The notes: a model not told the origin generated them from the letters alone. A DNA stretch of 64,000 nt from Aliikangiella coralliicola (GCF_007004725.1 NZ_ML660162.1:372001-436000); one strand, 5' to 3'. Positions 26,718 through 38,365 are shown, counted from the first letter of the stretch. A program made the numbers and translations.

Positions 26718-28040
26718 TTACAGCTTCGCAAATGCATCGCGGGTTAAATTCAGCACTCCTTCGTCCTGAACCACAATATCATCCTCAATTCGAATGCCGC
26801 CATATGGCATAAACGACTCAATTTTATCCCAGTTAAAAGCACTGGCATGATTACTGTCACGATGTCGCTTGAGTAAAGACTCGATAAAATACAAACCAGG
26901 CTCAATCGTAAAAGCAACACCAGGCTCCATGTTGCGAGTACTACGCAAAAATGGGTGAGCCTCTGGCGGAGGATTAGCGGTTCCCATTTCATCGCCAAAC
27001 TGACCGCCGACATCATGAACCTGTAAACCAATTAAATGCCCGAGACCGTGGGGAAAGAAAGTCGCTGAAACGCCGCTTTCCAGCATGCTTTCTGGCGACA
27101 TATCAACCAATCCAAACCTTTGAATAATCTCGGCAATCTTCAGGTGAGCCGCCACATGAAGATCGAGATAAGGTTGTCCGGTTTGAATTGAATCAATGCA
27201 CCCTCGTTGCATTTCATCCATTGCTTCTATTAAATCAGCAAATTCGTCTTTTTGAAAAGAATAAGTTCGAGTGATGTCTGAATGATAGCCATTCACGCTC
27301 ACACCGGCGTCGATCAGAAATGATTTCATCTGTTTGGGTGCAACTGAATCGCACTCGGTGTAATGCAACACCGCCCCATGGTTATTTAGAGCGACAATAT
27401 TACTGTAAGGCATCTGGTGTTCCATCATTCCGGTGGCTTCCACATATGCCAGATGAATTTGTTGTTCACTTTTACCGGCCCGAAAAGCCTCTTCGGCAGT
27501 TTTATGGGCATAGGCCGCCTTTTCATTTGCGAGCTTCATGCAGGCAATTTCGTAATCAGTCTTATAGGCCCTTTGCCAATAAATTGAATTCAGCAACTGC
27601 GGTGGATTGATTTGTGCTTTTGAAAGCTGGCTGGTTATATCAGTTGGTTGACCTAAAACCGCCACATTCTCACTATTCTCTGGTAAAAACTGCGATGCCT
27701 GATTTTGTGAAGAGATCACTTTCACATCAAAATGTTCAGGCCAGATACCCTCGGGATCAGACGGGGCAACATGCCAATAATCCTCCGGCTGGAAATAAAC
27801 CAGGGTCGGCTTGCCTTCGTGTCCGATGATCAGGTAACTATGGGGAAGCTCTGTCAGGGGAACGTAGGTGCGAAATAAAAAGCTCGACTTAAATGGATAG
27901 TCCATATCATCCAGGTAAATACGGATTGGCTCCCCGGAAGGGATCACCAGGTACGCGATATCATTTTGCTGCATTAATTGGCGATGGCGCGCCAACAGCT
28001 CTGTTAGATGAGGACCATAAAGATTGGCTAAATTTGACAC
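26718..28040 (-). CDS. pepQ: Xaa-Pro dipeptidase
   Basis: The 440-residue protein aligns throughout with E. coli PepQ as I remember it (RAYKTDYELACM, MPYSNIVALNNHGAVLHYT, GIRIEDDIVV). The M24 dinuclear manganese site is complete: Asp in LIDAG and HSDITRT, His in FFPHGLGH, and Glu in TIEPGLYFIE and RIEDD. It hydrolyses Xaa-Pro dipeptides in the cytoplasm. Prolidases of this group are often found next to fadBA and can also hydrolyse organophosphate triesters. The start is GTG at 28040, with AGGTTG upstream. It is divergent from fadB. Confidence 0.95.
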   Translation of the reverse strand: MSNLANLYGPHLTELLARHRQLMQQNDIAYLVIPSGEPIRIYLDDMDYPFKSSFLFRTYVPLTELPHSYLIIGHEGKPTLVYFQPEDYWHVAPSDPEGIWPEHFDVKVISSQNQASQFLPENSENVAVLGQPTDITSQLSKAQINPPQLLNSIYWQRAYKTDYEIACMKLANEKAAYAHKTAEEAFRAGKSEQQIHLAYVEATGMMEHQMPYSNIVALNNHGAVLHYTECDSVAPKQMKSFLIDAGVSVNGYHSDITRTYSFQKDEFADLIEAMDEMQRGCIDSIQTGQPYLDLHVAAHLKIAEIIQRFGLVDMSPESMLESGVSATFFPHGLGHLIGLQVHDVGGQFGDEMGTANPPPEAHPFLRSTRNMEPGVAFTIEPGLYFIESLLKRHRDSNHASAFNWDKIESFMPYGGIRIEDDIVVQDEGVLNLTRDAFAKL

Positions 28041-28241
28041 AACAACAACCTGTTAATAACTATTATATGAAGGGCTTGAGCCCGATTTTGCGTGAAAGCC
28101 ATCTTATAGATTTTATATTACCGATTCAATGACATATGAAAATAAGGAAATTTTCCATTGGCCCAACAAGCTGAATTAAGCGACACACAAGCTATAGTAA
28201 GCACTTAGCTTATTGATTAAAACCTCATTATGGGATAAATT

Positions 28242-28255
28242 CAAACATCTGTTTA
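28242..28255. promoter_or_regulatory. PsrA-like palindrome in the fadBA promoter
   Basis: CAAACATCTGTTTA contains the inverted repeat AAAC-N4-GTTT, the form bound by the fatty-acid-responsive TetR regulator PsrA. It covers the likely -35 region of the fadB promoter. Regulator identity is inference; no psrA gene is in the window. Confidence 0.4.
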
Positions 28256-28279
28256 AATACTGGTCAAACCTGTTATACT
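28252..28279 (+). promoter_or_regulatory. Probable fadBA promoter
   Basis: TATACT (28274-28279) is a good -10. TTTAAA (28252-28257), 16 bp upstream, is a weak -35. The start of fadB lies about 90 bp downstream. The -35 overlaps the AAAC-N4-GTTT palindrome, a layout fitting repression. Confidence 0.45.
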
Positions 28280-28371
28280 CGTGCAATCTTCAGCGTTTAG
28301 AATGAAAGATCCAGATCAGAAAATCGCTTAAACTAGACGACAAAACGACATATTAACCAATGGAGTAACCC

Positions 28372-31727
<3,356 letters not shown>

Positions 31728-31749
31728 AAAGTTCTTACCGCAAGTTATT

Positions 31750-32664
31750 TCACTGATTACGCCGGGCTTGTCCCGGCGTTTTACCAACGACCTTTTTGTA
31801 AGCTTTACGAAAAGCCGCTTCTGATTCATAGCCAATACGCTCAGCAATTTCCGCCATTGAGACTTCAGTTTCGCGGAGCAATTGGGTCGCCGTCTGCATA
31901 CGCCACGTTGCGAGGTACTGCATTGCAGGCATACCGACTTTTTCGGAAAAGTGTTGTGCAAAAGAAGAACGACCCATCAGCGCTTCGCCGGCCAGCGTTT
32001 CCAGCGTCCATTTTTTTTCAGGATGGTTGTGAATACTTGCCAGCGCCCGGCTAACTTTACTGTCAAACAATGCCGCCAAAAGACCACTATTCAACTGCCC
32101 ACAAGTAATCTGCTGACGTAACACTTCAATAAAAAGCAAATAGGCTAACTGATCAACTGCCGCATAATGACCCGGTTGCGCGCGTTCCAGCTCACTGACA
32201 ATCAACTCGATCAGTTTTTGGGCATTTGGTTGCTTGCTCTGTTCGTTGAGATCCAGCGCAATGACCGGCGCAAGAGAGTCTAATAACGGCCATACTGCTT
32301 TATTTTCAAATTCGAAAAAACCGCAGATTAAATGGGTAATCGGGCCAGTTTCGTCAAATTGTTCACTATTTACCAGCTCTACGGCTGGACGAGAGGATGA
32401 ATTGGACAAAACATGCTGATGGTCACGGGGAAAAATCACCAAGTCACCGGCATAGAGTTGTTGCGCTTTTACTCCGTCCATATGCAGCCAGGCCTTGCCC
32501 ACACTGACCAGGTGGAAAGGGATACGACGGCTACCTGAAGTATCAACGGCCCATGAACCACAAAAATCGCCATTCACGTATACCTCAGCCTTAAGTTGAA
32601 GACGCAATAGCAGGGAACTTAACGCATCAGGATGATTAAAAAGCCTGTTTGGACTATCGGACAT
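31750..32664 (-). CDS. AraC-family transcriptional regulator with cupin sensor domain
   Basis: The 304-residue form begins at ATG 32664 (MSDSPNRLF); an upstream in-frame GTG at 32685 would add seven residues. The N-terminal half is a cupin_6 AraC-type ligand domain (IPFHLVSVGKAWLHMDG, LYAGDLVIFPRDHQHVL). The C-terminal 100 residues hold two helix-turn-helix motifs, the second ending in AEIAERIGYESEAAFRKAYKKVVGKTPG. Regulators of this subtype often control a neighbouring oxidoreductase or carboxymuconolactone decarboxylase-like gene. The divergent exported protein and the CMD-like gene at 32874-33812 are the natural candidates. The ligand is unknown. Confidence 0.9.
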   Translation of the reverse strand: MSDSPNRLFNHPDALSSLLLRLQLKAEVYVNGDFCGSWAVDTSGSRRIPFHLVSVGKAWLHMDGVKAQQLYAGDLVIFPRDHQHVLSNSSSRPAVELVNSEQFDETGPITHLICGFFEFENKAVWPLLDSLAPVIALDLNEQSKQPNAQKLIELIVSELERAQPGHYAAVDQLAYLLFIEVLRQQITCGQLNSGLLAALFDSKVSRALASIHNHPEKKWTLETLAGEALMGRSSFAQHFSEKVGMPAMQYLATWRMQTATQLLRETEVSMAEIAERIGYESEAAFRKAYKKVVGKTPGQARRNQ

Positions 32665-32873
32665 AAAACCCGCATTGTTGAGCACATCTAATTAAACGTC
32701 ATTCGAATATAGTGTTCCTGTGTCTCCAATACAACCATGACTTAGGAGATAAATTAACTCCGTTAGCCGTTGTTTAGTGAGCGCAGCTATTACTGAGGCA
32801 GCTAACTGAACAAATATGATTTTAACCATAATGTTTATCTAAACATTATTTTAAGCACTGAAAAAAGGACAAT

Positions 32874-33263
32874 ATGATGAACCTGTTAAAAACTTTCCTT
32901 TCAAAATCTGCCGTTATTTTATTAATTGCATTTGGTTTGAGTGGTCAAGCTTTTGCGGAAACACCGCAAACTCGAGAAGATGGTGTCACTGTCATTCACC
33001 TTGACGAATTTAATGGCTATTTTGCAGCCAAAGAAACATTGGCCAGTTTAAAGGCTGGAACCTATGAATTTGTCATCACCAACAAAGCGAAGAAACTCGT
33101 TGGTTTTCAGATCCAGGATTTAGCCACTAAAACTAACCTCGATATGTTTCCATTAGAGCCCGGTCAAACTAGAATTTCAAAGGTTAAAATTGGTAGTGAT
33201 GGCGTTCGCTTTCGTTGCCCAATAAACCCGACTCCCTGGTATGACATTGATACCATTAAATAA
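32874..33263 (+). CDS. Small exported protein of unknown function
   Basis: The 129-residue product has a clear signal peptide (SAVILLIAFGLSGQAFA, cleavage about residue 28). The mature 100 residues look like an all-beta, cupredoxin-like domain (TYEFVITNKAKKLVGFQIQDL, GQTRISKVKIG). It ends in RFRCPINPTPWYDIDTI with a single Cys and lacks the His ligands needed for a copper site. AAAGGA precedes the two adjacent ATG codons. It is divergent from the AraC regulator and 27 bp upstream of the AhpD-like gene, so these two are probably one AraC-controlled unit. The role is unknown. Confidence 0.75.
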   Translation: MMNLLKTFLSKSAVILLIAFGLSGQAFAETPQTREDGVTVIHLDEFNGYFAAKETLASLKAGTYEFVITNKAKKLVGFQIQDLATKTNLDMFPLEPGQTRISKVKIGSDGVRFRCPINPTPWYDIDTIK

Positions 33264-33290
33264 CTGACAGAAATGAGTTAGAAGCTCAAT

Positions 33291-33812
33291 ATGAGTGATG
33301 TTTTAAACAAGAATGCTCCTGAGGACCCCAAGGTGATTTTGAAAAAAATTCAAAGTCACCTTGGGTTTACTCCTTACTGGTATGCCAACCTCTCAGAGTC
33401 TCCCGTTGCTCTCGAAGCATATATTTCTCTCGCTAAGACATTTGAGAAAAGTAGTTTAAATGCTAAAGAGCAGCAAATCGTTTTGTTAACAACCTGCATT
33501 GCCAATCAGTGTGACTTTTGTTTTTCTACCGAATCTTTTATTTCAACACAGATAATTGGTTTAGATCACGCTACAGTTGAAGCAATTCAGCAATCAAAAC
33601 CGCTTGATGACCCCAAGCTAAATGCATTAGCAGACTTCACTCGACACGTGGTAACACTGAGAGGTAAAGTTTATGGCGAACCGCTCAACTTTTTTCTAGC
33701 TGCAGGATACCAATTTGAACAAGCGCTGGATGTGATTATTGGTGTTAGTTTAAAAAACTTGAGTAACTACGCCAATCATATGACTGATTCTACTTTTTTC
33801 AAATCCAGATAA
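33291..33812 (+). CDS. AhpD/carboxymuconolactone decarboxylase-like protein
   Basis: The 173-residue protein has the CMD/AhpD fold signature: the helical segment KEQQIVLLTTCIANQCDFC includes the redox pair Cys74-X-X-Cys77, and a downstream TRHVVTLRGKVYGE. AhpD-type proteins use this pair for peroxide or disulfide reduction. A nearby acid/His relay residue (STESFIS region instead of the usual H in CxxCxxxH) is not obvious, so activity may differ. It lies 27 bp behind the small exported gene and opposite the AraC regulator. No signal peptide is present. Confidence 0.8.
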   Translation: MSDVLNKNAPEDPKVILKKIQSHLGFTPYWYANLSESPVALEAYISLAKTFEKSSLNAKEQQIVLLTTCIANQCDFCFSTESFISTQIIGLDHATVEAIQQSKPLDDPKLNALADFTRHVVTLRGKVYGEPLNFFLAAGYQFEQALDVIIGVSLKNLSNYANHMTDSTFFKSR

Positions 33813-33944
33813 CGCCAGCCAGGAGCTGGCTAAATATCAGTAAACAATAGAAAGGAAAAATGCCTATCAAGTGATAGACTATAATACTAAAATATCTCGC
33901 GTCATTGGATGATTAATTCGTCACTAGTTATCGAGGTAATCTAT

Positions 33945-34970
33945 ATGGATGAATCACCACAAACACGAAACTTCCTGCCTTACAATCATTTGCCCTTTAA
34001 CGAACTAACTCTGGAAGATCTTAAGTTAACCCGTTGGCAAAAACTAATAGACACAATCGCTCGCCTTTTTTCCGCGCCAAGCGTGATGCTGACCCATGCT
34101 AATGAAAAAGGCTTAGAAGTCTTAGCCAGCAGCAGTAATCAAGAAAATCCTTATTCTTATGGAGACAGCGTGCCACTGGACTGTAATGTTTATTGCCACC
34201 ATGTCGTCCAAAAAAACAAATCGCTGTATGTTAAAGATGCCGAACAAGATGGTCGCTGGGAAGATAATCCCGAATGGACTAAAGAGGGGTTTCGTTCATA
34301 CCTTGGTGTTCCGCTCAATTGGCCTGATGGACGCGTTTTTGGAACTCTGTGCGTATTGGAGCGCGTTACCACAGACTATTCGGATGAGTACTACACTTTA
34401 CTGGAAAACTTTAAAGAAATCATCGAATTTGAACTCAAGCTAATTGACACCACACAAAAGTTAAAGTCACTTAGCGTGCTAGACGACCTGACAGGTCTTT
34501 ATAATCGCAGAGGGTTATTGGAAGCTTCGAAGCACATAATTTCAATCGCTAATAGAAACCAGCTGGATATCGCGGTGCTATATGTTGACTTGGACAATCT
34601 TAAATCAGTGAATGATAACTTCGGTCATGATATCGGAGATAAAATGATTAAGGCGAGTGCAACAACCATATCTGTTGTTTTACGCAGCCATGATATTGCT
34701 GCTCGAGTTGGTGGTGATGAGTTTGTAGTCGTAGCCGCAATTGAACGTCGACAAGATATGGAAAAATTAATTCAAAGATTGAATCAGGCAACAAAGGACA
34801 CGATAGTTTCTTTAGTTTCCAAAGATAAATCGATACCTCTTTCAATCAGTTTAGGTGGAAAAGCCGCAAAAATAAAAACCATCCGGGAATTAAAAAAACT
34901 GATCGAACAGGCCGACTCAATCATGATGAAATTGAAAAAAGAGAAAAAGATCCACAACAACAGAAGTTGA
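33945..34970 (+). CDS. GAF-domain diguanylate cyclase
   Basis: The 341-residue form starts at ATG 33945 (MDESPQTRNF), preceded by GAGGTAATCT; an ATG at 33909 has no such site. Residues of about 25-170 form a GAF sensor (YCHHVVQKNKSLYVKDAEQD, GFRSYLGVPL, GTLCVLE). The rest is a GGDEF domain with an intact GGDEF at 256-260, FGHDIGD substrate residues and an RSHD inhibitory I-site five residues upstream. It should therefore synthesise c-di-GMP and be product-inhibited. It is cytoplasmic. The gene stands alone between the CMD-like gene and a convergent hydrolase. Confidence 0.93.
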   Translation: MDESPQTRNFLPYNHLPFNELTLEDLKLTRWQKLIDTIARLFSAPSVMLTHANEKGLEVLASSSNQENPYSYGDSVPLDCNVYCHHVVQKNKSLYVKDAEQDGRWEDNPEWTKEGFRSYLGVPLNWPDGRVFGTLCVLERVTTDYSDEYYTLLENFKEIIEFELKLIDTTQKLKSLSVLDDLTGLYNRRGLLEASKHIISIANRNQLDIAVLYVDLDNLKSVNDNFGHDIGDKMIKASATTISVVLRSHDIAARVGGDEFVVVAAIERRQDMEKLIQRLNQATKDTIVSLVSKDKSIPLSISLGGKAAKIKTIRELKKLIEQADSIMMKLKKEKKIHNNRS

Positions 34971-34995
34971 TCAATTGTTCTCTTTTTTTGGCCAG

Positions 34996-35865
34996 TTAAT
35001 TGGCAACTTTCATTTGTTGCTCATTTATCATATCGGTAAAAACCTGCCAGGTTTCATCAGAATTAATGATCCGCCCATGCCCAAGATCATTGGTAGAAAC
35101 CAAGTTCACTTGTTGATGTTTTTGCGACATAGTTTCGCTTATTGAATGCGGTGTAAAGCGATCTCCTCGGTCGTGGACAATATGGATATTGCCAGGATAA
35201 TTTTTAACTTTGTCTCTGGGATCGATCTGACTGATTTTCATATCATGCTGTTTCTCCAGATCATTCAGAACATTGACCAATAATTGTTTAGGAACGCCAC
35301 TCTCAACCACTTTTTCAAATAATGAGTTAAGAAAGTCAAATACAGGTGCAATCAGTAACATTGGATAGGGATTAGTGATTGCATTTAGCGCCGCCGCTGC
35401 CGCCATTGAGTGACAAACAACTGCCTCAATCCTATGCCTGTTTTCAAAATGAGAAACCAGGTGCCGCATGGTTTTGATAAAAAGAAAAAGGTTGGCTTCG
35501 TCACTACTACTTCGGCCGTGAGCCAATTGATCAAATGCAACCGCCTGATAACCCGCCTTTGAGATTTTCTCCATCAGTGGAAACATCTGACTGGCTGAGC
35601 CCGACCAACCATGACTCAACAACACAATCGGACCCTGCCCCCGTTTATATAACTGAATTTCACCTTCAGGGATAACAATACGCTCCAATTGCATATTAGA
35701 CGGCACATTCTTCACCGTTCTGCGAACGGGCTTTAATAACAGTTTTTTACCCATTCGCAGACTTTGTTTTTGAGGTAAATACAAAATAAAAGAAGTCAAC
35801 GCGCGTGTTAACCACCAGGAAAAACTTCGACTTTGATTATTAGAAAAATAAATTTTGCTACTCAT
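34996..35865 (-). CDS. Alpha/beta-fold hydrolase
   Basis: The 289-residue protein starts at ATG 35865 (MSSKIYFSNN), with AAAGGT at good spacing. The hydrolase core is seen as IVLLSHGWSGSASQMFPL (oxyanion HGW), the nucleophile elbow VVCHSMAAAAA with Ser in CHSMA rather than GxSxG, an acid in HDRGDRFTP and His in DLGHGRI. The substrate is unknown. The TetR gene lies immediately upstream, and a perfect 14-bp palindrome (35894-35907) stands about 30 bp before this start, so the TetR protein very likely controls it. Confidence 0.85.
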   Translation of the reverse strand: MSSKIYFSNNQSRSFSWWLTRALTSFILYLPQKQSLRMGKKLLLKPVRRTVKNVPSNMQLERIVIPEGEIQLYKRGQGPIVLLSHGWSGSASQMFPLMEKISKAGYQAVAFDQLAHGRSSSDEANLFLFIKTMRHLVSHFENRHRIEAVVCHSMAAAAALNAITNPYPMLLIAPVFDFLNSLFEKVVESGVPKQLLVNVLNDLEKQHDMKISQIDPRDKVKNYPGNIHIVHDRGDRFTPHSISETMSQKHQQVNLVSTNDLGHGRIINSDETWQVFTDMINEQQMKVAN

Positions 35866-35893
35866 AATATTACCTTTTATAACTCTCAATAAA

Positions 35894-35907
35894 AGCACGA
35901 TCGTGCT
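35894..35907. promoter_or_regulatory. Probable TetR operator, site 1
   Basis: AGCACGATCGTGCT is a perfect 14-bp palindrome in the 72-bp gap between the TetR gene and the hydrolase gene. The 20-bp block 35891-35910 matches 17 of 20 bases of a second site upstream of the TetR gene at 36641-36660. Confidence 0.75.
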
Positions 35908-35937
35908 ATTTAGTTTCAAAAAAAATGACGAAAACTT

Positions 35938-36522
35938 TTAATTCATATGTTTCTCTATCAGATTATTAAAGGCCGTATGAAATCGTGTTCGTTGCTCATC
36001 TTCTTTTTTCAACCAATGGAACATATGGCTTCCCTGGTAAAGCGAATAAAGCTCATACACAAATTGTTTACCATCTGTGTCAGGTTGAAACTCTCCTTGG
36101 GCAATCGCCGCCTCGGTTATTTTTTCGAGATAATTAACCCAGCGATTCAACTGCTGAAATATAACATCCCGTACCGGCCCCGGTTGATCATCAAACTCAA
36201 CAGTTGCCACAATAAAAATACAACTACGTGCGTAACCATCAAACCAGTTTAACCAATTATTGGCGAGCTCTCTGATCTGGCCAACCGGCCCTAACGATTG
36301 ATCAACCGGCTTTATCACCCGCTGCGCAAATAATTCACTGGCATACTCAATCACTGCAACCTGTAAATTTTCCTTAGAGTTAAAGTGTGCAAACAATCCG
36401 CTTTTAGATAATCCTGCCGAACGCGCCAGCGCACCTATCGTGACATCACTCAGACAGGTATGAGTCGCCATATTCAGGGCTTCAGTCAATATAATCTGTC
36501 TTGTTTGGGCTGCTTTATTCAT
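35938..36522 (-). CDS. TetR-family transcriptional repressor
   Basis: The 194-residue protein has the TetR N-terminal helix-turn-helix (LSDVTIGALARSAGLSKSGLFAHFNSKENLQVAVI, residues about 20-55) and a helical C-terminal ligand domain of the TetR_C class. The C-terminal segment with HMFHWLKKEDEQRTRFHTAF is typical of a YcdC/tetracycline-repressor-like group. Matching palindromes lie in front of the downstream hydrolase gene and upstream of the TetR gene itself, suggesting autoregulation and control of the hydrolase. The second site could also affect the divergent peroxiredoxin gene. The inducer is unknown. Confidence 0.92.
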   Translation of the reverse strand: MNKAAQTRQIILTEALNMATHTCLSDVTIGALARSAGLSKSGLFAHFNSKENLQVAVIEYASELFAQRVIKPVDQSLGPVGQIRELANNWLNWFDGYARSCIFIVATVEFDDQPGPVRDVIFQQLNRWVNYLEKITEAAIAQGEFQPDTDGKQFVYELYSLYQGSHMFHWLKKEDEQRTRFHTAFNNLIEKHMN

Positions 36523-36640
36523 CTAATCGTCTTACTTAATCACGCTAATCTAGCCTGCTGACTTGATTAGTGCGTCAATCAGGTTATCAATTTGAAACTC
36601 AATCAGATTAACCCATGACGCTGTTGCCGGGCAAAACCAT

Positions 36641-36660
36641 AATAGCACGGTCGTTCTATT
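36641..36660. promoter_or_regulatory. Probable TetR operator, site 2
   Basis: AATAGCACGGTCGTTCTATT is 16/20 palindromic and differs from site 1 (35891-35910) at only three positions. It lies 119 bp upstream of the TetR start and 109 bp upstream of the divergent peroxiredoxin start, so one repressor could act on both. Confidence 0.65.
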
Positions 36661-36768
36661 TTTTAAAGCTAGATTAGACATTCGTAGTTGCGCGTTGTAA
36701 CAAATTGAACAATTACTCGTCATAAGCGACTCACAATCAATATAAATATCATCAATAAAGGTCAGTTT

Positions 36769-37353
36769 ATGCTCAGGGTTTTTATCGTATGCACAGCCAT
36801 TTTATTAGCTGTTTTCAACCAGAATATAACCGCAAACCAGCTTCAGCCTATTGAAACTGGTGTTTCTGTTAATCAAAAAGTCCCGGAAATAATGGCTGTT
36901 GACAGCCAGGAAAATCCACAAAAGTTAGCTCAACTCTCTGGCTCAAAAGGTCTGGTACTTGTTTTTTTTCGTTCCGCAGATTGGTGTCCTTACTGCAAAA
37001 AGCACCTGGCCGAAATTAATCAATGGAATGACAAATTATCCGGGCTAGGTTATGAAGTGGCTGCCATTTCTTATGATTCGCCACAAATCTTAGCGACGTT
37101 TAAACAAAGCGAACAAATAAAATTTAAGTTATTGGCAGATAAAGAAAGCCGGACAATGCAGGCATTCAAAGTACTAAACACCGATTATCAACCGGGCTCG
37201 CGACACTATGGGATCCCTTTTCCCGGTATTATGATCATCAATCCCGATGGCACATTGGCGCACAAATACTTTTATCAAGGTTATAAGATGCGAGTAAAAC
37301 CTGATGCGTTGTATCAGTGGTTGAAAGAAAAATCCTCATCTAAATCATCATAG
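36769..37353 (+). CDS. Exported peroxiredoxin/thioredoxin-fold protein
   Basis: The 194-residue product has an N-terminal signal sequence (FIVCTAILLAVFNQNITA) and an AhpC/TSA-type redoxin domain: FFRSADWCPYCKKHLAEINQW gives a Cys73-X-X-Cys76 pair. The overall plan (GLGYEVAAISYDSP, FKLLADKESRTMQAFKV, GIPFPGIMIINPDGTLAHKYF) fits peroxiredoxin-like TlpA/AhpC relatives. It probably reduces peroxides or disulfides in the periplasm. AAAGGTCA precedes ATG 36769. It is divergent from the TetR gene and shares the region with operator site 2. Confidence 0.85.
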   Translation: MLRVFIVCTAILLAVFNQNITANQLQPIETGVSVNQKVPEIMAVDSQENPQKLAQLSGSKGLVLVFFRSADWCPYCKKHLAEINQWNDKLSGLGYEVAAISYDSPQILATFKQSEQIKFKLLADKESRTMQAFKVLNTDYQPGSRHYGIPFPGIMIINPDGTLAHKYFYQGYKMRVKPDALYQWLKEKSSSKSS

Positions 37354-37356
37354 AAA

Positions 37357-37410
37357 CCGCCTGGCGCTGAGTATTTGCCAACCCTGCTGATTTTTCCAGG
37401 CGGGGTTGGC
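37357..37410. other. Overlapping inverted repeats able to form a pseudoknot
   Basis: CCGCCTGG (37357-37364) pairs with CCAGGCGG (37396-37403), and GCCAACCC (37377-37384) pairs with GGGTTGGC (37403-37410). The two stems cross, so they are either alternatives or an H-type pseudoknot. The structure starts 4 nt after the stop codon of the peroxiredoxin gene and may act as its 3' end. Confidence 0.45.
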
Positions 37411-37584
37411 TTACAGTTACCTACATTTATTCTTCCAGCAACTAAAACCCCTACTATCTCATTGAAATTAAATAACTTTTTACTAAAAAATATTAATCTC
37501 AGAATCCTCGCCAACCAAACCTTCATCCATTCCATCTAAGTTAATAAGCACATAAAACTAACTACTGAGCCAATAATCTCTATA

Positions 37585-37743
37585 GAGCTGAACCAATATA
37601 AAATGACATTAAGAAAATCGAGAGATTTTGGTGGCTGATTAGGCGCTCATTGCAGCGCATAGTTAACCTACGGGCAAAATGAGCAACGACATCAGACATC
37701 AAAATAGCCGATTTTACGCTGTCATTTTATATTGGTTCAGCTC
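37585..37743. mobile_element. MITE with perfect 24-bp terminal inverted repeats and TA duplication
   Basis: The left end 37585-37608 (GAGCTGAACC...) and right end 37720-37743 (...GGTTCAGCTC) are perfect 24-bp inverted repeats. Each is bordered by TA (37583-37584 and 37744-37745), the duplication left by IS630/Tc1-mariner transposases. The 159-bp body has no reading frame; its middle carries a GCGCT/AGCGC hairpin. It is thus a non-autonomous element, and its transposase is not in this window. It ends 38 bp before the sigma-factor gene and must contain or border that gene's promoter. Confidence 0.85.
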
Positions 37744-37783
37744 TATTATAAAAACTCACTAGGGGAATGGGACAACAGGCCAA

Positions 37784-38365
37784 TTGGAAAGTATTGAAAA
37801 AGATTTGATTGAAGCTGCTCAACAAGGCAATGTCAGCGCATTTGAGCAGTTGATCAACGGAACAGAGAGGAAAATGCTGAGTATTGCGGCGGGTTTTGCG
37901 GCAAGTCCTGATGATGCAGAAGATATCTATCAGGACGCCATGATCAATGCATTTAGAGCACTTCCCAAGTTTCGTAAAGACAGTCAATTTAGTACCTGGT
38001 TATACCGGATTCTGGTCAATACCGCGATTAGTAGCCGGCGCAAGTTGAAAAGTAAAATTAATCGACTCATTACTTTTTACGACCCGCAGAATGATGAAAA
38101 TACCAGCATCTCAGGGTACGAACAATATGGCTCAGAAAGTAACCCGGAGGCTCAGTTGTCTAACGACCAATTAAGCAAAGCAATAAACAAGGCGCTGGCA
38201 AGCTTAAGTGATAAAGAAAAAATCGCTTTTGTACTATGCCATCAACAAGAAATAAAGATTGTTGATGCCGCACAAATTATGGGTTGCGGTGAGGGAAGTG
38301 TTAAAAGTTACCTGTTTCGTGCGCGTGACAAAATGCGTAGTCAATTACAAAGTTTTATTGGATAA
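37784..38365 (+). CDS. ECF-type RNA polymerase sigma factor
   Basis: The 193-residue protein has sigma region 2 (DAEDIYQDAMINAFRALPKF, QFSTWLYRILVNTAI, about residues 45-90) and region 4 (LSDKEKIAFVLCHQQEIKIVDAAQIMGCGEGSVKSYLFRAR, about 138-180), with no region 1 or 3. This fits the extracytoplasmic-function class. No in-frame ATG precedes the conserved part, so a TTG at 37784 is the likely start; its ribosome binding site is weak, which suggests low translation. The anti-sigma gene follows after about 100 bp and the DUF4097 gene after that. A MITE lies directly upstream. Confidence 0.88.
   Translation: MESIEKDLIEAAQQGNVSAFEQLINGTERKMLSIAAGFAASPDDAEDIYQDAMINAFRALPKFRKDSQFSTWLYRILVNTAISSRRKLKSKINRLITFYDPQNDENTSISGYEQYGSESNPEAQLSNDQLSKAINKALASLSDKEKIAFVLCHQQEIKIVDAAQIMGCGEGSVKSYLFRARDKMRSQLQSFIG

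Noticed and set aside
33817-33831. Hairpin AGCCAG-GAG-CTGGCT after the AhpD-like gene as a terminator
   Set aside because: The stem is only 6 bp and no T-tract follows; it was not strong enough to list.
37767-37783. ATG with AGGGGA before it, upstream of the sigma gene
   Set aside because: It is out of frame with the sigma factor and its own frame closes after a few codons, so the TTG at 37784 was kept.
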